Source: Cololabis saira
Lineage: Eukaryota; Chordata; Actinopteri; Beloniformes; Belonidae
Direction: 5' to 3'
Assembly: GCF_033807715.1 (NCBI RefSeq)
Contig: NC_084607.1
Location: 13,280,441 to 13,344,440 of the forward strand
Length of the DNA: 64,000 bases
The position numbers were made by a program, and so were the translations under genes. Shown here in pieces: positions 34,701 to 46,259 of this stretch (position 1 is its first letter; every line of letters starts with the position of its first letter). The notes below the pieces were generated by a model. It saw only the letters and a program-made list of their open reading frames with translations. It was not told the origin of the DNA and ran no database searches.

Positions 34701-36870
34701 TACTAGCAAACCCTGCTCTATCAGCTGCCTTGTTCCAGCTGCTCCTTCAGAACCAAGCCAAGGCCCAGCAGGTACTGGTATCTTCCTGTCTCTGCCCTGA
34801 CGCGTTCCTCCCCGCTGCCTTTTCATCCTGTTTTGATTCATCCTCTCCCACTCACGTATACTTTCTCCTCCCTCTCTGGTCTGTCCCTCTGTGCCATTAG
34901 CAAGCCTTTCTGGGAAATCATCTTCTGTGGGCTCAGGTGCTACACAATATAAAAAACCCTCTAGTGCTTTGTGTGAGTGATGATGGCGTTAAGTGTTTGG
35001 CTATCAAGTGTGTGAGGTGGCGGGTGAAGTTATATGGCGCCCAGTCTTTTGATGTGAGTTGAAAACAGATTTGCCAGGCTCGGTAAGCTCTCGCTGGGAA
35101 GGTGGGGTGTTTTTTCATTATGGCTTGTGTGAGGTGGGGTGTTGTTGTTTTTTCTTTTTTTTTTTTGAGTGGTGCTGAGTGAAATTGTAGGTGTGCTTTT
35201 GAGTGCCAAAATTGTAAATATCTAATTTAATGCGTAAACCTTGATGCCATTTAAAAATGGCTATTTTCCGCACAAGTGTTGCAGCCAGGCTGAGTGACCC
35301 CTCTTGTAACACTGCTCTCGTCTTTGGCCAGCAGGCTGGACTTATTGGGGAGAATCCTCTGGCTGCTCTACCCGTCCAGCAGGGAGTCCATCTGCTCGGA
35401 GACCTCCCTCAAGGTTTGGCATCCGCCAGCTCCAGCCGGAGCTCCTAAAGCCACTAATGACATGTTTTTTGCTTTGCATTTCATGATAAACATCTGTGCC
35501 CCCCTCCGCCAGTGCTTGTCAACTATTCCCACTCCTGATGTTCTATTTTGTTAATGTTGGAATATTAACTGTGATGTTCAGACCCCCCGAGTGTGACTGG
35601 GTGTGTCTCCATTTGCAGTTCCAGAGAATAGAAAAAGGAAAATAGAACTTTCCTAATTAGCCCAATAGATCAGATGTAAGTGCACCAATCAGTTAAAATC
35701 CTGTTTTCATTGGCTTTAGGTGGTGTGGTTCCAGGGCTGGGTCTGCAGACGGATCCCCGCCCCCCCCTAAAGCCGGTTACTCTTGGCAGAGGCATGCCAA
35801 GGGAGCAGGATTCCCCGACATCAGTGTGCAGCTTCACCCAGAGCTCCTCTCCCACCCTTCCAGGCATCTCCATGCCCCTGATGGGTGGCATGATGGGCGC
35901 AGATGGCCTCGCAGCACAAGGGGTTAGGCTCCAAGTTATCTCCATAAATGCCCCCCCGATAATTGCTCTTGTGTCCACCTTTTCACCCCTTCCAAATGTG
36001 CAAGATGGAGAGGGAATAAAAAATGATTTGTTTGATTTGTGCTCAGTTTCAGGCATCTACGATGAGTGAACTTCCTAAAGATGTGAACCTTTCCCACAGT
36101 GCCTTCCTCAACAATGTCTTCCCCTCAGGTGATCATTATTATAATTTTCCTCTTCTTTTTTTTTTTCCCAGCTATATTTATCCAGCTTACATCTACTTTT
36201 TTTTTCCCCTTGCTGCAGGATCTAGCTGCAGACCTCACCCCTACAGGAAGAGGCCTACGCTGAGTAATGTGTCCAACCAGCACACGCATCACAACGTGCA
36301 GCCAAATTATAACCTGCGATACCAGGATTCTTACAGCCCTGAATATCCTCCCCAACACCAGGTACGTATTATATTTAATCTCCTTGCCCGTGGAAAGTTT
36401 TTTAATTTTCTCATGACATTAATAAATGTTGCTCTGCTCCTCATGACCTGCACATTGTTGGCCACCTGCTAGGCTGTGTGATGTGATGTGTTCTGATGCT
36501 CATATGGTGTTGCTCCTCAGGATCCCCTGGCCCACTTGTACGAACAGCAGGAGAACCTTGATACTGGAGCCTTGGCAGGATTCAATCAGCAGGTAGTGTT
36601 AAGTCAGCTATTTTTAAGCTGGTTCAAGCACTTTTTTTTTTTTTTTAAATGCCAATAGATTAAATGCATACCTCCCTGTCGTACACGCTTTTAAACTTGT
36701 TTGAATCTCTGCAGTTCTCCCATCACTCCGACTACAGTGAGAGGTTTTCCCACTACGCTTACCCTCCCAGCCCACCCCTGTCTTCATATTTCAGCTCAGG
36801 TTCTGAGGTTTCCAGTAATGGCAGCCTCCCACCAACCCACCTCAACAGGGTATGCCTTTATGATAATAAT

Positions 36871-36938
<68 letters not shown>

Positions 36939-37957
36939 GGGTGTAACGATACACTAATCTCACGATACGGTACGATACACGATATTGAGGTCACGATAAC
37001 GATACGATATTATAGCAGTATTTTTTTAACAACCTTGCATGAGGAACATATGACTGGAAAAAATTGTCTTTTATTTGAAAGACACAAAATACAAAACAAT
37101 GCTGTGTGTTTGCCCTATTGTTACAGTTTGTAATGCTTTATAACTGTTTAAGTTTTAAAGAGAAAGCCAGGCCAAACATTTTCCACAAACTGAACTAAAA
37201 GTAAATGTCAGGTTTGCATTGAGCATCTTCAGTTTCATACAACTACAAATATTTTGCCACAAACTGAATAGTTTCTCTCATGTATGATTTGACTTTTTTC
37301 TATCTAATTTAACAACTGAAATTAAATAAATAAATAAAAGTAAATAAATATATACAATTTTACATCATAAAAAAGATTGATTCATGCTCACCTTATAAGT
37401 GTAAGAGGAGATTTATTTTTGTTAAGAAGGTTATTTTGGTAATTCAGTGTTCATTATTTTATAAATATATTCTTTATATTCTGATATAAATCAGGGACTA
37501 TAATGACACTAGTCAGTTTATCTGTAGTTGTTAATATGTTTTAGATTGGGCGGAGTGATACAGCACTAGGTGCTGTGTTGATGCTCTAAAATCCTACGCT
37601 GTTGAGCGGACATTAAAGTACACTGGAGCTCAGCAGAAGTTGCCCGCGTGTTTATCCTACTCACGACCCCAAAAAGGTTTAATTTAATAAGGTAAGGCTT
37701 AACTCTACACCAGCCTTACATAAGTAAAAGTTCAGAGCTCAAAACGGGACCACAAAATGGGACTAGTTTCTTCTGAGCGGAGTAAGATTTTGGTTCGCGG
37801 GTCGAGGTGCGGTCGCGGTCGGAATGCGCGTTTCTAGTCAACACAATAGATTAATATTAATAACCCAATATCGCGATACACTTTGTCACCTCCACGACAC
37901 ATATTGTGAGGTTTTTGTATCGCGAAATTTCGTGGCACGACATATTGTTACACCCCT

Positions 37958-37988
<31 letters not shown>

Positions 37989-38446
37989 CTTTGAGAAATT
38001 AAGTGCCAGCACAAGGTAGAATTAAGTGGATTTAAGTTCCAAGAATAAGTCGCCGTTCAATAATTAATGTCAAACTCTGAGTGCCCGAGTAAGAAGTATT
38101 GCGAGTCACTGAGAGGTTGTTTATCCTCAGGCGGTGGGAATGCCTCCAGTGAGCCACATCACCAGCTACCCTCCAGGGTTGGGGAACCATATGAAGGTAA
38201 TTGTGAGGCGGGCATAAAAGCTGTTTGAACAGTTATTGCTCTCACACAAGCTTACTCTTCATCAACAGTGGTTTTCTTTTTTTTCTCTTCTTCTTCCAGA
38301 CGCCCATTGGTAGCAACAAGCGCGTGTTCTCCCGGCTGATCCCATCTCCAGAGCCGAGCCCTGAGGGTGGCTACGTCGGCCAGCACTCCCAAGGCCTCGG
38401 CGGCCACTATGCAGACTCCTACCTGAAGCGTAAGCGCATATTCTGA
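28788..38446 (+). CDS. raver1: Raver1, RNA-binding splicing co-regulator
   Basis: Fourteen coding exons give 730 aa in one frame: 28788-29108, 30750-30816, 32041-32510, 34172-34363, 34455-34575, 34671-34771, 35335-35413, 35720-35922, 36053-36128, 36219-36361, 36521-36592, 36715-36849, 38131-38196, 38300-38446. Raver1 cooperates with PTB in alternative splicing and binds vinculin and alpha-actinin, shuttling between nucleus and adhesion sites. Three RRMs are visible: RRM1 from [15 protein letters not shown] (about 93-163), RRM2 from [12 protein letters not shown] (about 167-240, with [20 protein letters not shown]), RRM3 from [10 protein letters not shown] (about 254-335). A conserved [15 protein letters not shown] segment and a low-complexity Pro/Gly tail with PTB-binding-type [12 protein letters not shown] follow. 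The last residues, [13 protein letters not shown], match human exactly as I recall it. Exon 7 may begin three bases earlier (CAGCAG acceptor), adding one Gln. The middle exons, being less conserved, are less certain. Confidence 0.94.
29867..30694. repeat. ATCC/ATCT satellite with GACATCCATCC units, raver1 intron 1
   Basis: More than 800 bp of CATCCATCCATCTATC tetranucleotides punctuated at irregular intervals by CTATCGACAT or CTATTGACAT. Open frames of about 90-110 codons through it ([12 protein letters not shown]) are artefacts of the repeat. Confidence 0.93.
30860..31145 (-). mobile_element. LINE 3' fragment (Rex1/L2-like)
   Basis: On the minus strand, a broken frame reads [13 protein letters not shown] and [16 protein letters not shown], the end of a reverse-transcriptase-type ORF that I recognise from fish Rex1/L2-like LINEs. 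The tail toward 30900 has ATTGAATTGAAT repeats. It is related to the larger copy at 50498-51790. It lies in raver1 intron 2. Confidence 0.65.
36877..36935. repeat. (TA)n microsatellite, raver1 intron 12
   Basis: A pure AT run directly abutting the hAT element at 36936; a shorter ATATATAT follows the element's other end, so the transposon probably inserted in the array. Confidence 0.9.
36936..37958. mobile_element. Non-autonomous hAT element (TAGGGGTGTAACGATAC ends)
   Basis: TIRs TAGGGGTGTAACGATA and TTGTTACACCCCTA bound 1023 bp. Subterminal CACGATACGG/ATCGCGATA motifs are typical of fish hAT MITEs. The flanking duplication is imperfect (ATATATAT against AAATATAT) because the target is a TA array. 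No transposase frame. It fills most of raver1 intron 12. Confidence 0.82.
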
Positions 38447-40359
38447 ATGCCTCTTGCTGGAAGAGTGACCGTTTGAACAGCTGGGATGCAAAGGTGTCCC
38501 CTCTTAAGGACTCTGTAGCCTGGTGGTCCTTGGATTTATCTGTGTGCTCCTGTGACTGACCCCTGGAGGGCACTGAGGAGTGCAGCCTCTCCCTGTTTGG
38601 ACAGTCGTAGCCCCATGGGAATTCTTTGTGTGGTGTGTGTTGGGTTTTTTTTTTTTTTTTCCCTCCATATGTTTCTTGTATTTGATTTTAGTGTGTTTTA
38701 TGTAAATTTAATGTTTTACCTGCTCCTTTATATTTGGTTTTTAAATTTCTGTTTAATTTGTACATTGAGAAAACATGGTTATGTAGGAATTGATGAGGGT
38801 TTTTTTTGTTTTGTTTTTTTTCCGCTATTCTAAGTTATCCCAGTGTTGAGTGTGGTGTGTCAGCAGATATACAGGTTGTTTTGGCAAGTTTACAGTGGCA
38901 GCTGTATGCTGCTTTTTATAATGGTTGACGTCTCACTAAAGGGATACGGTCCACAATTTCAGGCAAAGGGACTTTCATAGTATTAACAAGCTTTATCTCA
39001 GAGGCTTTACTTTTTTAAACTAGCTCTTCTAACTCCATGTAAAAAGTTCAGTACTCTTGCGAGGGTGTTTTTGTGTTATGGTACCTTTTTCCCCCCCTTC
39101 CTTTCTATCACTGGGTTGTATATTTTTGCTGTAAAACTCTTTCTGGAATCGGGTATTTCCTTATGGCTTTAACATGCAGCTTTTGAACCACCAATGACAG
39201 TTCAGTTGTACGTTCCTGACAAAGTTGGATTATGAGATGAAGCTTTTCTTTTATTTTAAATCATTCTTTTTCTTAAGCCTTAACTTTTGCACGTTGCTTC
39301 TTGAACCGCACCCTCCAACTTGTCTTATGAAGTCTGTTTTCTGCACCAGTTGTCGAACGATGCACTTGGAGGCACAGGCCAGTCCTAATCTGTTCTCACC
39401 CGTAGAAGACGCCATTTCAAATCTCTCACTCGTTTTGTTAAGGAGTCTAATATATTCTTTGTGTGTGATCTGTGTTGCTTAGTTGCCCCCGCCCCCCCTC
39501 CTTTTTTTTTTTTTTTTTCTTTTTTTTGTGTGTCTTAAACTCCAGCGCCATGCCTTAATGGAGGAGCTGTGGGCAGCTGGCATGTGCCACCTGTTGAGCT
39601 GCCAGCAGAGGGTGAATATGGGTAAATATGCATTCTCATCAGCGGGACACTGATTCGGCTCCTCCATAAATGCATGGCAGCTGGACGATGATGGATGGAG
39701 CCTATGATCAAAGTTTTCCAGTAATGGTGGGAGATCTGTCTGTCTGGGGACAAACTAATGGAAGCTAGTGGCAGGTGATTGGTCAGTGACATGGCTGTGT
39801 TTTCTTTCTTTATTTTTATTTTATTTTATTTTTTTAATTATCTGGTTGACAGTTTGATTGTGAAAACCCATTACCTCTGACTTCTGCTGGAAAATGCAGC
39901 TACACTTGAGCCTAAACTGTTTTTTTTGTTTGTTTTTTTTCTTTCTTCTGTGATTTATCATCCTGCCCTGTGTTGGCTCCCATCTACATTTCCTGTTCTG
40001 TTATTTGCTGTGTAAATAGTAAAAAAAAAAGAGAGAATTTTTGGAGTCCAAAGCTCTTGTTTTCTGCCTCTGGTCTGGCCTTTTGAACTTTTGCTGCTCA
40101 TTGTTTTTCTTCTTTTTTCTTTTTTTTTTCTTGTACATTTGAAAGCTGGTGTGTTGATGAGTGGCACCACAGCAGACTGTTCATGTTGTGTATGGACCAC
40201 GAGATGCAGCTGTACTGTAAGAGCAGTTTCACTGAATGAATTTTGACTGCTATCCTCATCTGTACCACCATGATTGTGTGAGTGTGTGTGCGAGACGTAT
40301 GCAAGTAAATGTTATTTAAACTCATCACTTCTTGTGAATTCCTTTTTTCAAAAAGATTG

Positions 40360-40398
<39 letters not shown>

Positions 40399-43300
40399 GG
40401 AAATTAGAGTTAAATATGTGCATGTTGAAGATAGCATTTTGCATGTTGAAGATAACATTTTAGTTAAAGGTAATTTCAGAGAGCTTATTCAAATCTTAAA
40501 TCAGTTGCTTTGAGGTTGTTTTTTTCTAATATATTTGTTAGATTGAAATCTGCTGCTGGTATTAAAAGAAGACCAACCTAGTTGTAGGAAAAAAAAAAAG
40601 ACTGCAAGGGCAGTTTCTGAATTTATGCTTCACCAAAAATCTAATGAGGCAACTAATGTGATTTTTGATTCAGGAGAAGAAATCCATCAAAGTTAAAATC
40701 AACAACCACCGTGATTATTCAGGCTTGATTAGATGGGTAATAAACCAAAGGTGTTTCTTCTCAGTCAGCATTGTGTACACAGTCTCCTCCTGTTTTTGCT
40801 CTGTTGGTTCAGTAACTAACGAAACAGGATGAAGCTTCTACAATCTGGCAGGCAGAAGAGGGATTTCTAAATGCAGTAAGAATTCCTGGCTGCAAACCTG
40901 ATTTTTATATCTCCCGTTTTGTCGCCCTGCAAGGAAGCTGTGCTTCAAAGGTCAAATAGTGATGGTAACATTTCGTGATGTTCCTAGTGTAATGCTTAAT
41001 AATTAATCGGATGTTCCTCCCAAGGCTGCATACGAGTATACTATGGTGTCTTTGCAGTGTTATGTGTACTGGTCCGTTTGTGACACACACCTCTGCTGGT
41101 TATAATAAGCTCTCGTTGCTTTGGATGTGACCCATTTGAATGATAAGCAGGTCGTTGCCTAGAGAATAATTTGTGCTCCCTGGATGGATAATTATTTACT
41201 AACAGACCCAATAATCAGCTAGAGAGGTTAACGGGTTTCTCGACACCTTAAAAAAACAAGATAGTGACATTAAATATGCTGAGAAGTGACTTTGGACAGA
41301 TCCCTTTGCGACAGTTTGAGATCTAGATCTGCAATGAAATTAACTTAAATGCCAAGCACATTATCAGATAAACATAAAAAGCTGAAAATAAAATAACAGC
41401 CCCAGAGGCTTGAGAGAAAAGGTTTTTTTTGTTTGTTGTAAGTCTTGATAATGCCCAACAGGAACACTTCAAGTGTTTTAGTATCAAAGCAGTAAATTCC
41501 TCAATACTAAAAAAAATCCAAACTGATATTTTATAGAGATCTGGAACAGAAAAGCAGGACAAAGAATTGCAGAAAGAAATCCATCTATGATAAGAGGAGA
41601 GCTGACCTCACATTTGCTAATGATTGCTCACATTGATCTGAAGCGCAGCAACACGTGGCGCTTGACACTAGCAGTGGTCTTTTATTACTGCTGTATTAAA
41701 TCAGTAGTAAACATGGACTGTATGAAGAGAAATGGCCGAATCCTCCGTGATGTCGCTCGTAGGTTTCTGAGGAGTATCTTTGAAACCTACAGGGGACACT
41801 TCTTTAGTAAGATTTGACTGCCCGACTCAGATGATGGAAAAATAGTCAAATGGATGGAACGAGCAAGCCGGCCTGTAATAGTTCTAGGAACAGAAAGATG
41901 TTTTCCTTCTGTATTGATGACAGATGAGCCAGCTGGGTGTGATACTACATTTTATAGTGCCTGAAGAGGAAGAGATGGGGGGTAATCAAGACAGAATCAT
42001 CTGAATTATAATAATCAGGAGCGGTGGGGGGGGCGTACACAATCCCACTTACTGCTGAGTGGGATGTCTCGACACTCCATCACTGTTGATCCCCCGGGCT
42101 CATGCACCAGTATCCCAGTGTTATGATGCAGATGGAGACATAAAAGCACAGGGAGTGATCTATCAGCCACACACAACTCTGGCTTCAACATACCATCTGA
42201 AATGAGCAGCATGCAATGTTGACACAGAACCGCCAGTGAAGTCTATCCTGTCGTATCAGCAGGCGCAGCACGATCAGGCAGCTTGCATTCACACAATATT
42301 CACACAAACTGCAACGAAAGGCCCTCTAAGTTCATCGCAGCTCTCTAAGAGCTACCGTACCTAGAAAATGAGAAAATCAGTGAGTTTTAACCTGAGCATT
42401 CACAACTGGAATAAACGGGTATAGACAATGGATTGATGGTAATTGGCAGTTTTTACAGGGCCTTTTTCTTTCAAATGTTCTACATTTTTGTCTTCTAAAA
42501 TGCATTAAACTTTTCAAACCCATAATTCTCCAAAACATTACGATAAATTAAATAAAACAACCTACAATTTACACTTTTAAAGCTGTCTGTTCAGATTATG
42601 GATGGTGGGACAGCCCTCATCCCTTGAACTCCTTCACCCTTCACATCAAGGTGCTAAAAGACCAGCGTTGTCGTGTTCCCCTCAGCAGCCATCAGGCTGA
42701 GGCTTTGATTAGCGGTTATTCTTGTGTTCCCACTGCGCCCCGAGGAGCAGAGTTGCTGATGGAGGCTTCCCCTGATGGTTAAAGCTGTACAATACCCCAC
42801 CTTTTCACACTTCTGTTGTTCATGACACTTCTAAAAGGAGCTGAGTTACTTGTAGGATCTGTCATGGCTTTAAAAAAAAAAAAAAAGAGTCTGAGAGAGG
42901 AATATGCCTGTTTTTGTTATCATTCTGTATCACTGAAAATGAGAATATTATGAAAGATTTGTTTCCAACATGGTGCCATAATATTAATGTGTCTCTCAGC
43001 TTCTGGTTTTATATCCGTTGTATTTATTTTTAATGCTTATGGCACCCTTGAATTGTGCTTCTCATACCTGCAGCCAGTCTACCCAGAGTTCTCAGAGGGA
43101 TCCAGCGAGGCTCAGTGGACGCTGTGTCAGACACATTTAGATTTCTGCCTTTCATTTTTCCACCCACACAGTTACCCTGCGCAGTTGCTGGTGAATGCTG
43201 CTGAAACCTGCAATTTTTTTTATTCTTTCCTTTTTTCTTTCTCTTTCCCCAAATACACTGTTGAAGGAGGCAGAACTGAAGATAAATCACTGCAGCATCA

Positions 43301-45541
43301 TTTATCACAAATGACAAACGTGAAAATACTGGAACAGTTGCTCTCCCTGCTTTTCAATGTGGTGTAGAAGCACAAATGTTAACTGCCTTTCACTTTATAG
43401 TCACTCTTTATAGAAATGACTGTGTTTTGGATATAAACACTGTAATCTACATGTGAAGCACACACTACATTCCCATGCACAGCGTTTTATTACAGCTTTA
43501 TTTCAATGCACCAGTAACAAAGTGTAGCCAAATAGGGTCTGCCACAAGAGCTGTTTATAGCAGGATTAGTCATAGAAAACAGCCCACTCCTCCTGTGACA
43601 GTCTATAAAACAGAAGAACATCTTGGTAGACAAGAAGAAAGCTACTAGTCTGCAATTCCCTCAAATCAGGGGCGGGAGAGAGCCGTTAAGTTTCAACGGT
43701 GCAACTGCTCATAAACCCAAACAAGATTATAATATAATGGGGATTTAAATTCCAAGCCCCAACATATCCCCTTTCCTCGCTTTTAAAGAGCTTGGGGTTT
43801 GTTACACTCCATTTCCATCTTTCATCTCCACTCAGCCCTCCGTGTGACGGCAGATCACAAAATTAATAACCACTTCTTCACGTGGAAACTACAAGCAGTT
43901 GAAGTACTGCACATTTAAAGGTTCTTTAGATTGTTCCAGTCTTCAGCAGTGGTTTAAAATTCCTTTCGGAGATGTAGTTCTTGAATTGGCTGTGAAAATC
44001 AGATGAACCTGGTTCAAAGTTCTAGCTCAGCCTCTCTTAGCTCGCTGAAAGTTTTACCTTGAAAAACTAATTTCTTATTCCTATTAAATCCTACCATGGC
44101 AGCACTCACAGCAGTCTGACCAGCACTTATCCATGCTGGACCCTATATATGATTTCTTGCTTGTGTTATTCTCTCAGCTGTAAGTTGCTTTGGATAAAAG
44201 TCGGCTAAATGACAGTAGTAAATCAAATTCTGTCCTGTATCATCCAGCTTAACATTGATGACGTCTGTTGCTGTTATTTGTTTGAGTTCCTTCCTGTCTG
44301 GCCATTGCTGCCTCTACTTTAGATCAAAACATTTGACGTTTACTTTTCCATTTAACTCTTTTTTTAAATGTTGCTTAAAAGAGCTCTGATATAAAGGTTG
44401 AACTGGCCCAGTGCAAACATAAACCTAAACAGATGTATTTATACTTTATAAATGTAAAAACATTTCACCGATTAGTTGTTTTTTTTGCTAAAATAACTGA
44501 AGTTCATTGTCACTGACACCAGCTGATGATTAAAAGTACGTTATTCTTTCCTGGTGTTATTGGCGCTTACTTTTGCTTATTGATTTATTGAAGATATTAG
44601 AAAATAAATACAATATAGCCTAAGTGGTGGTTAATGACTCAGCTGGCAAAGTTAAAAAGCATTTTTTTTCTCCCCCGGAAAACCACAACTTCTTAATTTC
44701 ACTAATGAAAGTCTGAAAGTGCTTTTTAGAAACATGTGAAGCAAAAGTCGAGTTGTGGTCATCCTGACACTTGACTCCCATCTCCTATTGCCATTACAGC
44801 TTCACGAGGCCATTAACAGAAGTTCTTAGTGGCTCTGAAATCTGGTTATCGTGTTATTAGAGGTCCCACTGGCCCCAAGCTCGTCCCCAAAGTGGAACGC
44901 AGCCTCACATCTGTGACGCAACATTAACTCCTCTCCTCTTCAGCCTTTGGCGTTTCATGGAAATCACAATGGTTGGAGGGAAAAAAACAAGAAAGTACTT
45001 TAGTAGTATTTTTACAGCTCTGCTTCAAAATGAATGTGAGTCTGTGCTTGCACATGACAATGAGAAAGACCATGTGAAATTATTCCAGGAATCATTTTCA
45101 CACTTGACATCAATGCAGCTCTTAAGAAAAAAATGATTGTAGTCCAGCTCAGCTGCATCTCGGCATGACTTCTTCGCTTCTGCTGTCACGCAGACTTCCG
45201 TGTCCCATTTACTTTTCATCATCTCACACATGTGTAAACACAAATGTAGGGTGCACAACCACACACACACACACGCATGCATGTTATCCATCAGATGTTC
45301 CTCAGTGTCAGGAAAGAGGATTATTATTCCACGGCCTTCCACTGGCAGAGAGCAGATCCATTCCTCAGCTTTCCATTCAGGCTGACGAGTAAACTCCACC
45401 TGGGCCAGAGGCCAGGAAGTCTGGTGATGGTCTTTCCTGCTGGACACACACACAGAATTCACTGCTTTCTGTAATTGGCCCTCAGCTGCAAAGAGAGGTT
45501 TGCAAGTTTCAGTTTAAGATCACTTCTACACACAGTATACA
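38447..45541. other. raver1 3' UTR and intergenic spacer
   Basis: The raver1 3' UTR starts at 38447 and may be long: T-rich sequence continues to about 40340, but I see no decisive AATAAA. A short TA array is at about 40361-40395. From 40400 on I find no coding exon; open stretches up to about 145 codons lack recognisable domains or splice context. Confidence 0.45.
44165..44222 (+). repeat. SINE/LINE-type tail fragment
   Basis: GTAAGTTGCTTTGGATAAAA followed by GTCGGCTAAATGACA is the tail (TTGGATAAAAGCGTCTGCTAAATGAC in its common form) I remember from many teleost retroposons. Only this end is recognisable. Confidence 0.45.
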
Positions 45542-46259
45542 CAGTACTCGAGTTGTAAAAAAAATCAGGGGGGATGGTGGATTTTATCATATGGGGACAG
45601 ATCATTTGTGCTGATTACAAATATAATATATTACAAATAATAGCACTGACCAAAACACCTGCAGAAATACTGCAGGAATGACATAGCAGCAGTTAAATGC
45701 AGCCTTCTGTAAGCTTTAAATATCCACTGGGCTTACATCAAATACATCAAAACACAACAATAAAAAACAGTTTTCTGATCTTATTAATATGATTCTCTCC
45801 TTCACAGGATAAGTAAAATGGATCACTGCAAAAACTCAAAATAAGAATATTTGTCCTATTTCTAGTTAAAATGTCTCATTTTACAAAAAAAATCTTATAA
45901 CACTTAAAACAAGACTCATCACTGGAAAAAACAACAATTTTCACCTGTTTCAAGTAGATTTTCACTTGAAATAAGTAGAAAAATCTGCCAGTGGAACAAG
46001 ATTTTTTTGCCTTGTAATGAGAAGATAAATCTTGTCCCACTGGCAGATTTTTCTACTTATTTCAAGTGAAAATTTACTTGAAACAGGTGAAAATTGTCAA
46101 ATAAGTAATTTTTCTGGTGATGACTCTAAATGTTGAAATAGCAGTAAAACCACATTCATTGATGAAATGACATAAGGGATGGAAAGGGGGGATGATTTGG
46201 ACCGTTTTTATTTCAGGGGGGATGCCATCCCCCCTCATCCCCCCTCAACTCGAGTACTG
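45542..46259. mobile_element. Non-autonomous hAT element (CAGTACTCGAG ends), copy A
   Basis: TIRs CAGTACTCGAGTTG and CAACTCGAGTACTG with a perfect 8-bp duplication AGTATACA (45534-45541, 46260-46267). The interior carries a strong hairpin: AGATTTTTCTACTTATTTCA and its complement at about 45945-46095. 718 bp, no coding. Copy B, inverted, is at 55438-56130. Confidence 0.92.

Noticed and set aside
45025..45462. A 145-codon open frame on the minus strand
   Set aside because: Contains a CA repeat and no domain or splice context; a chance frame.
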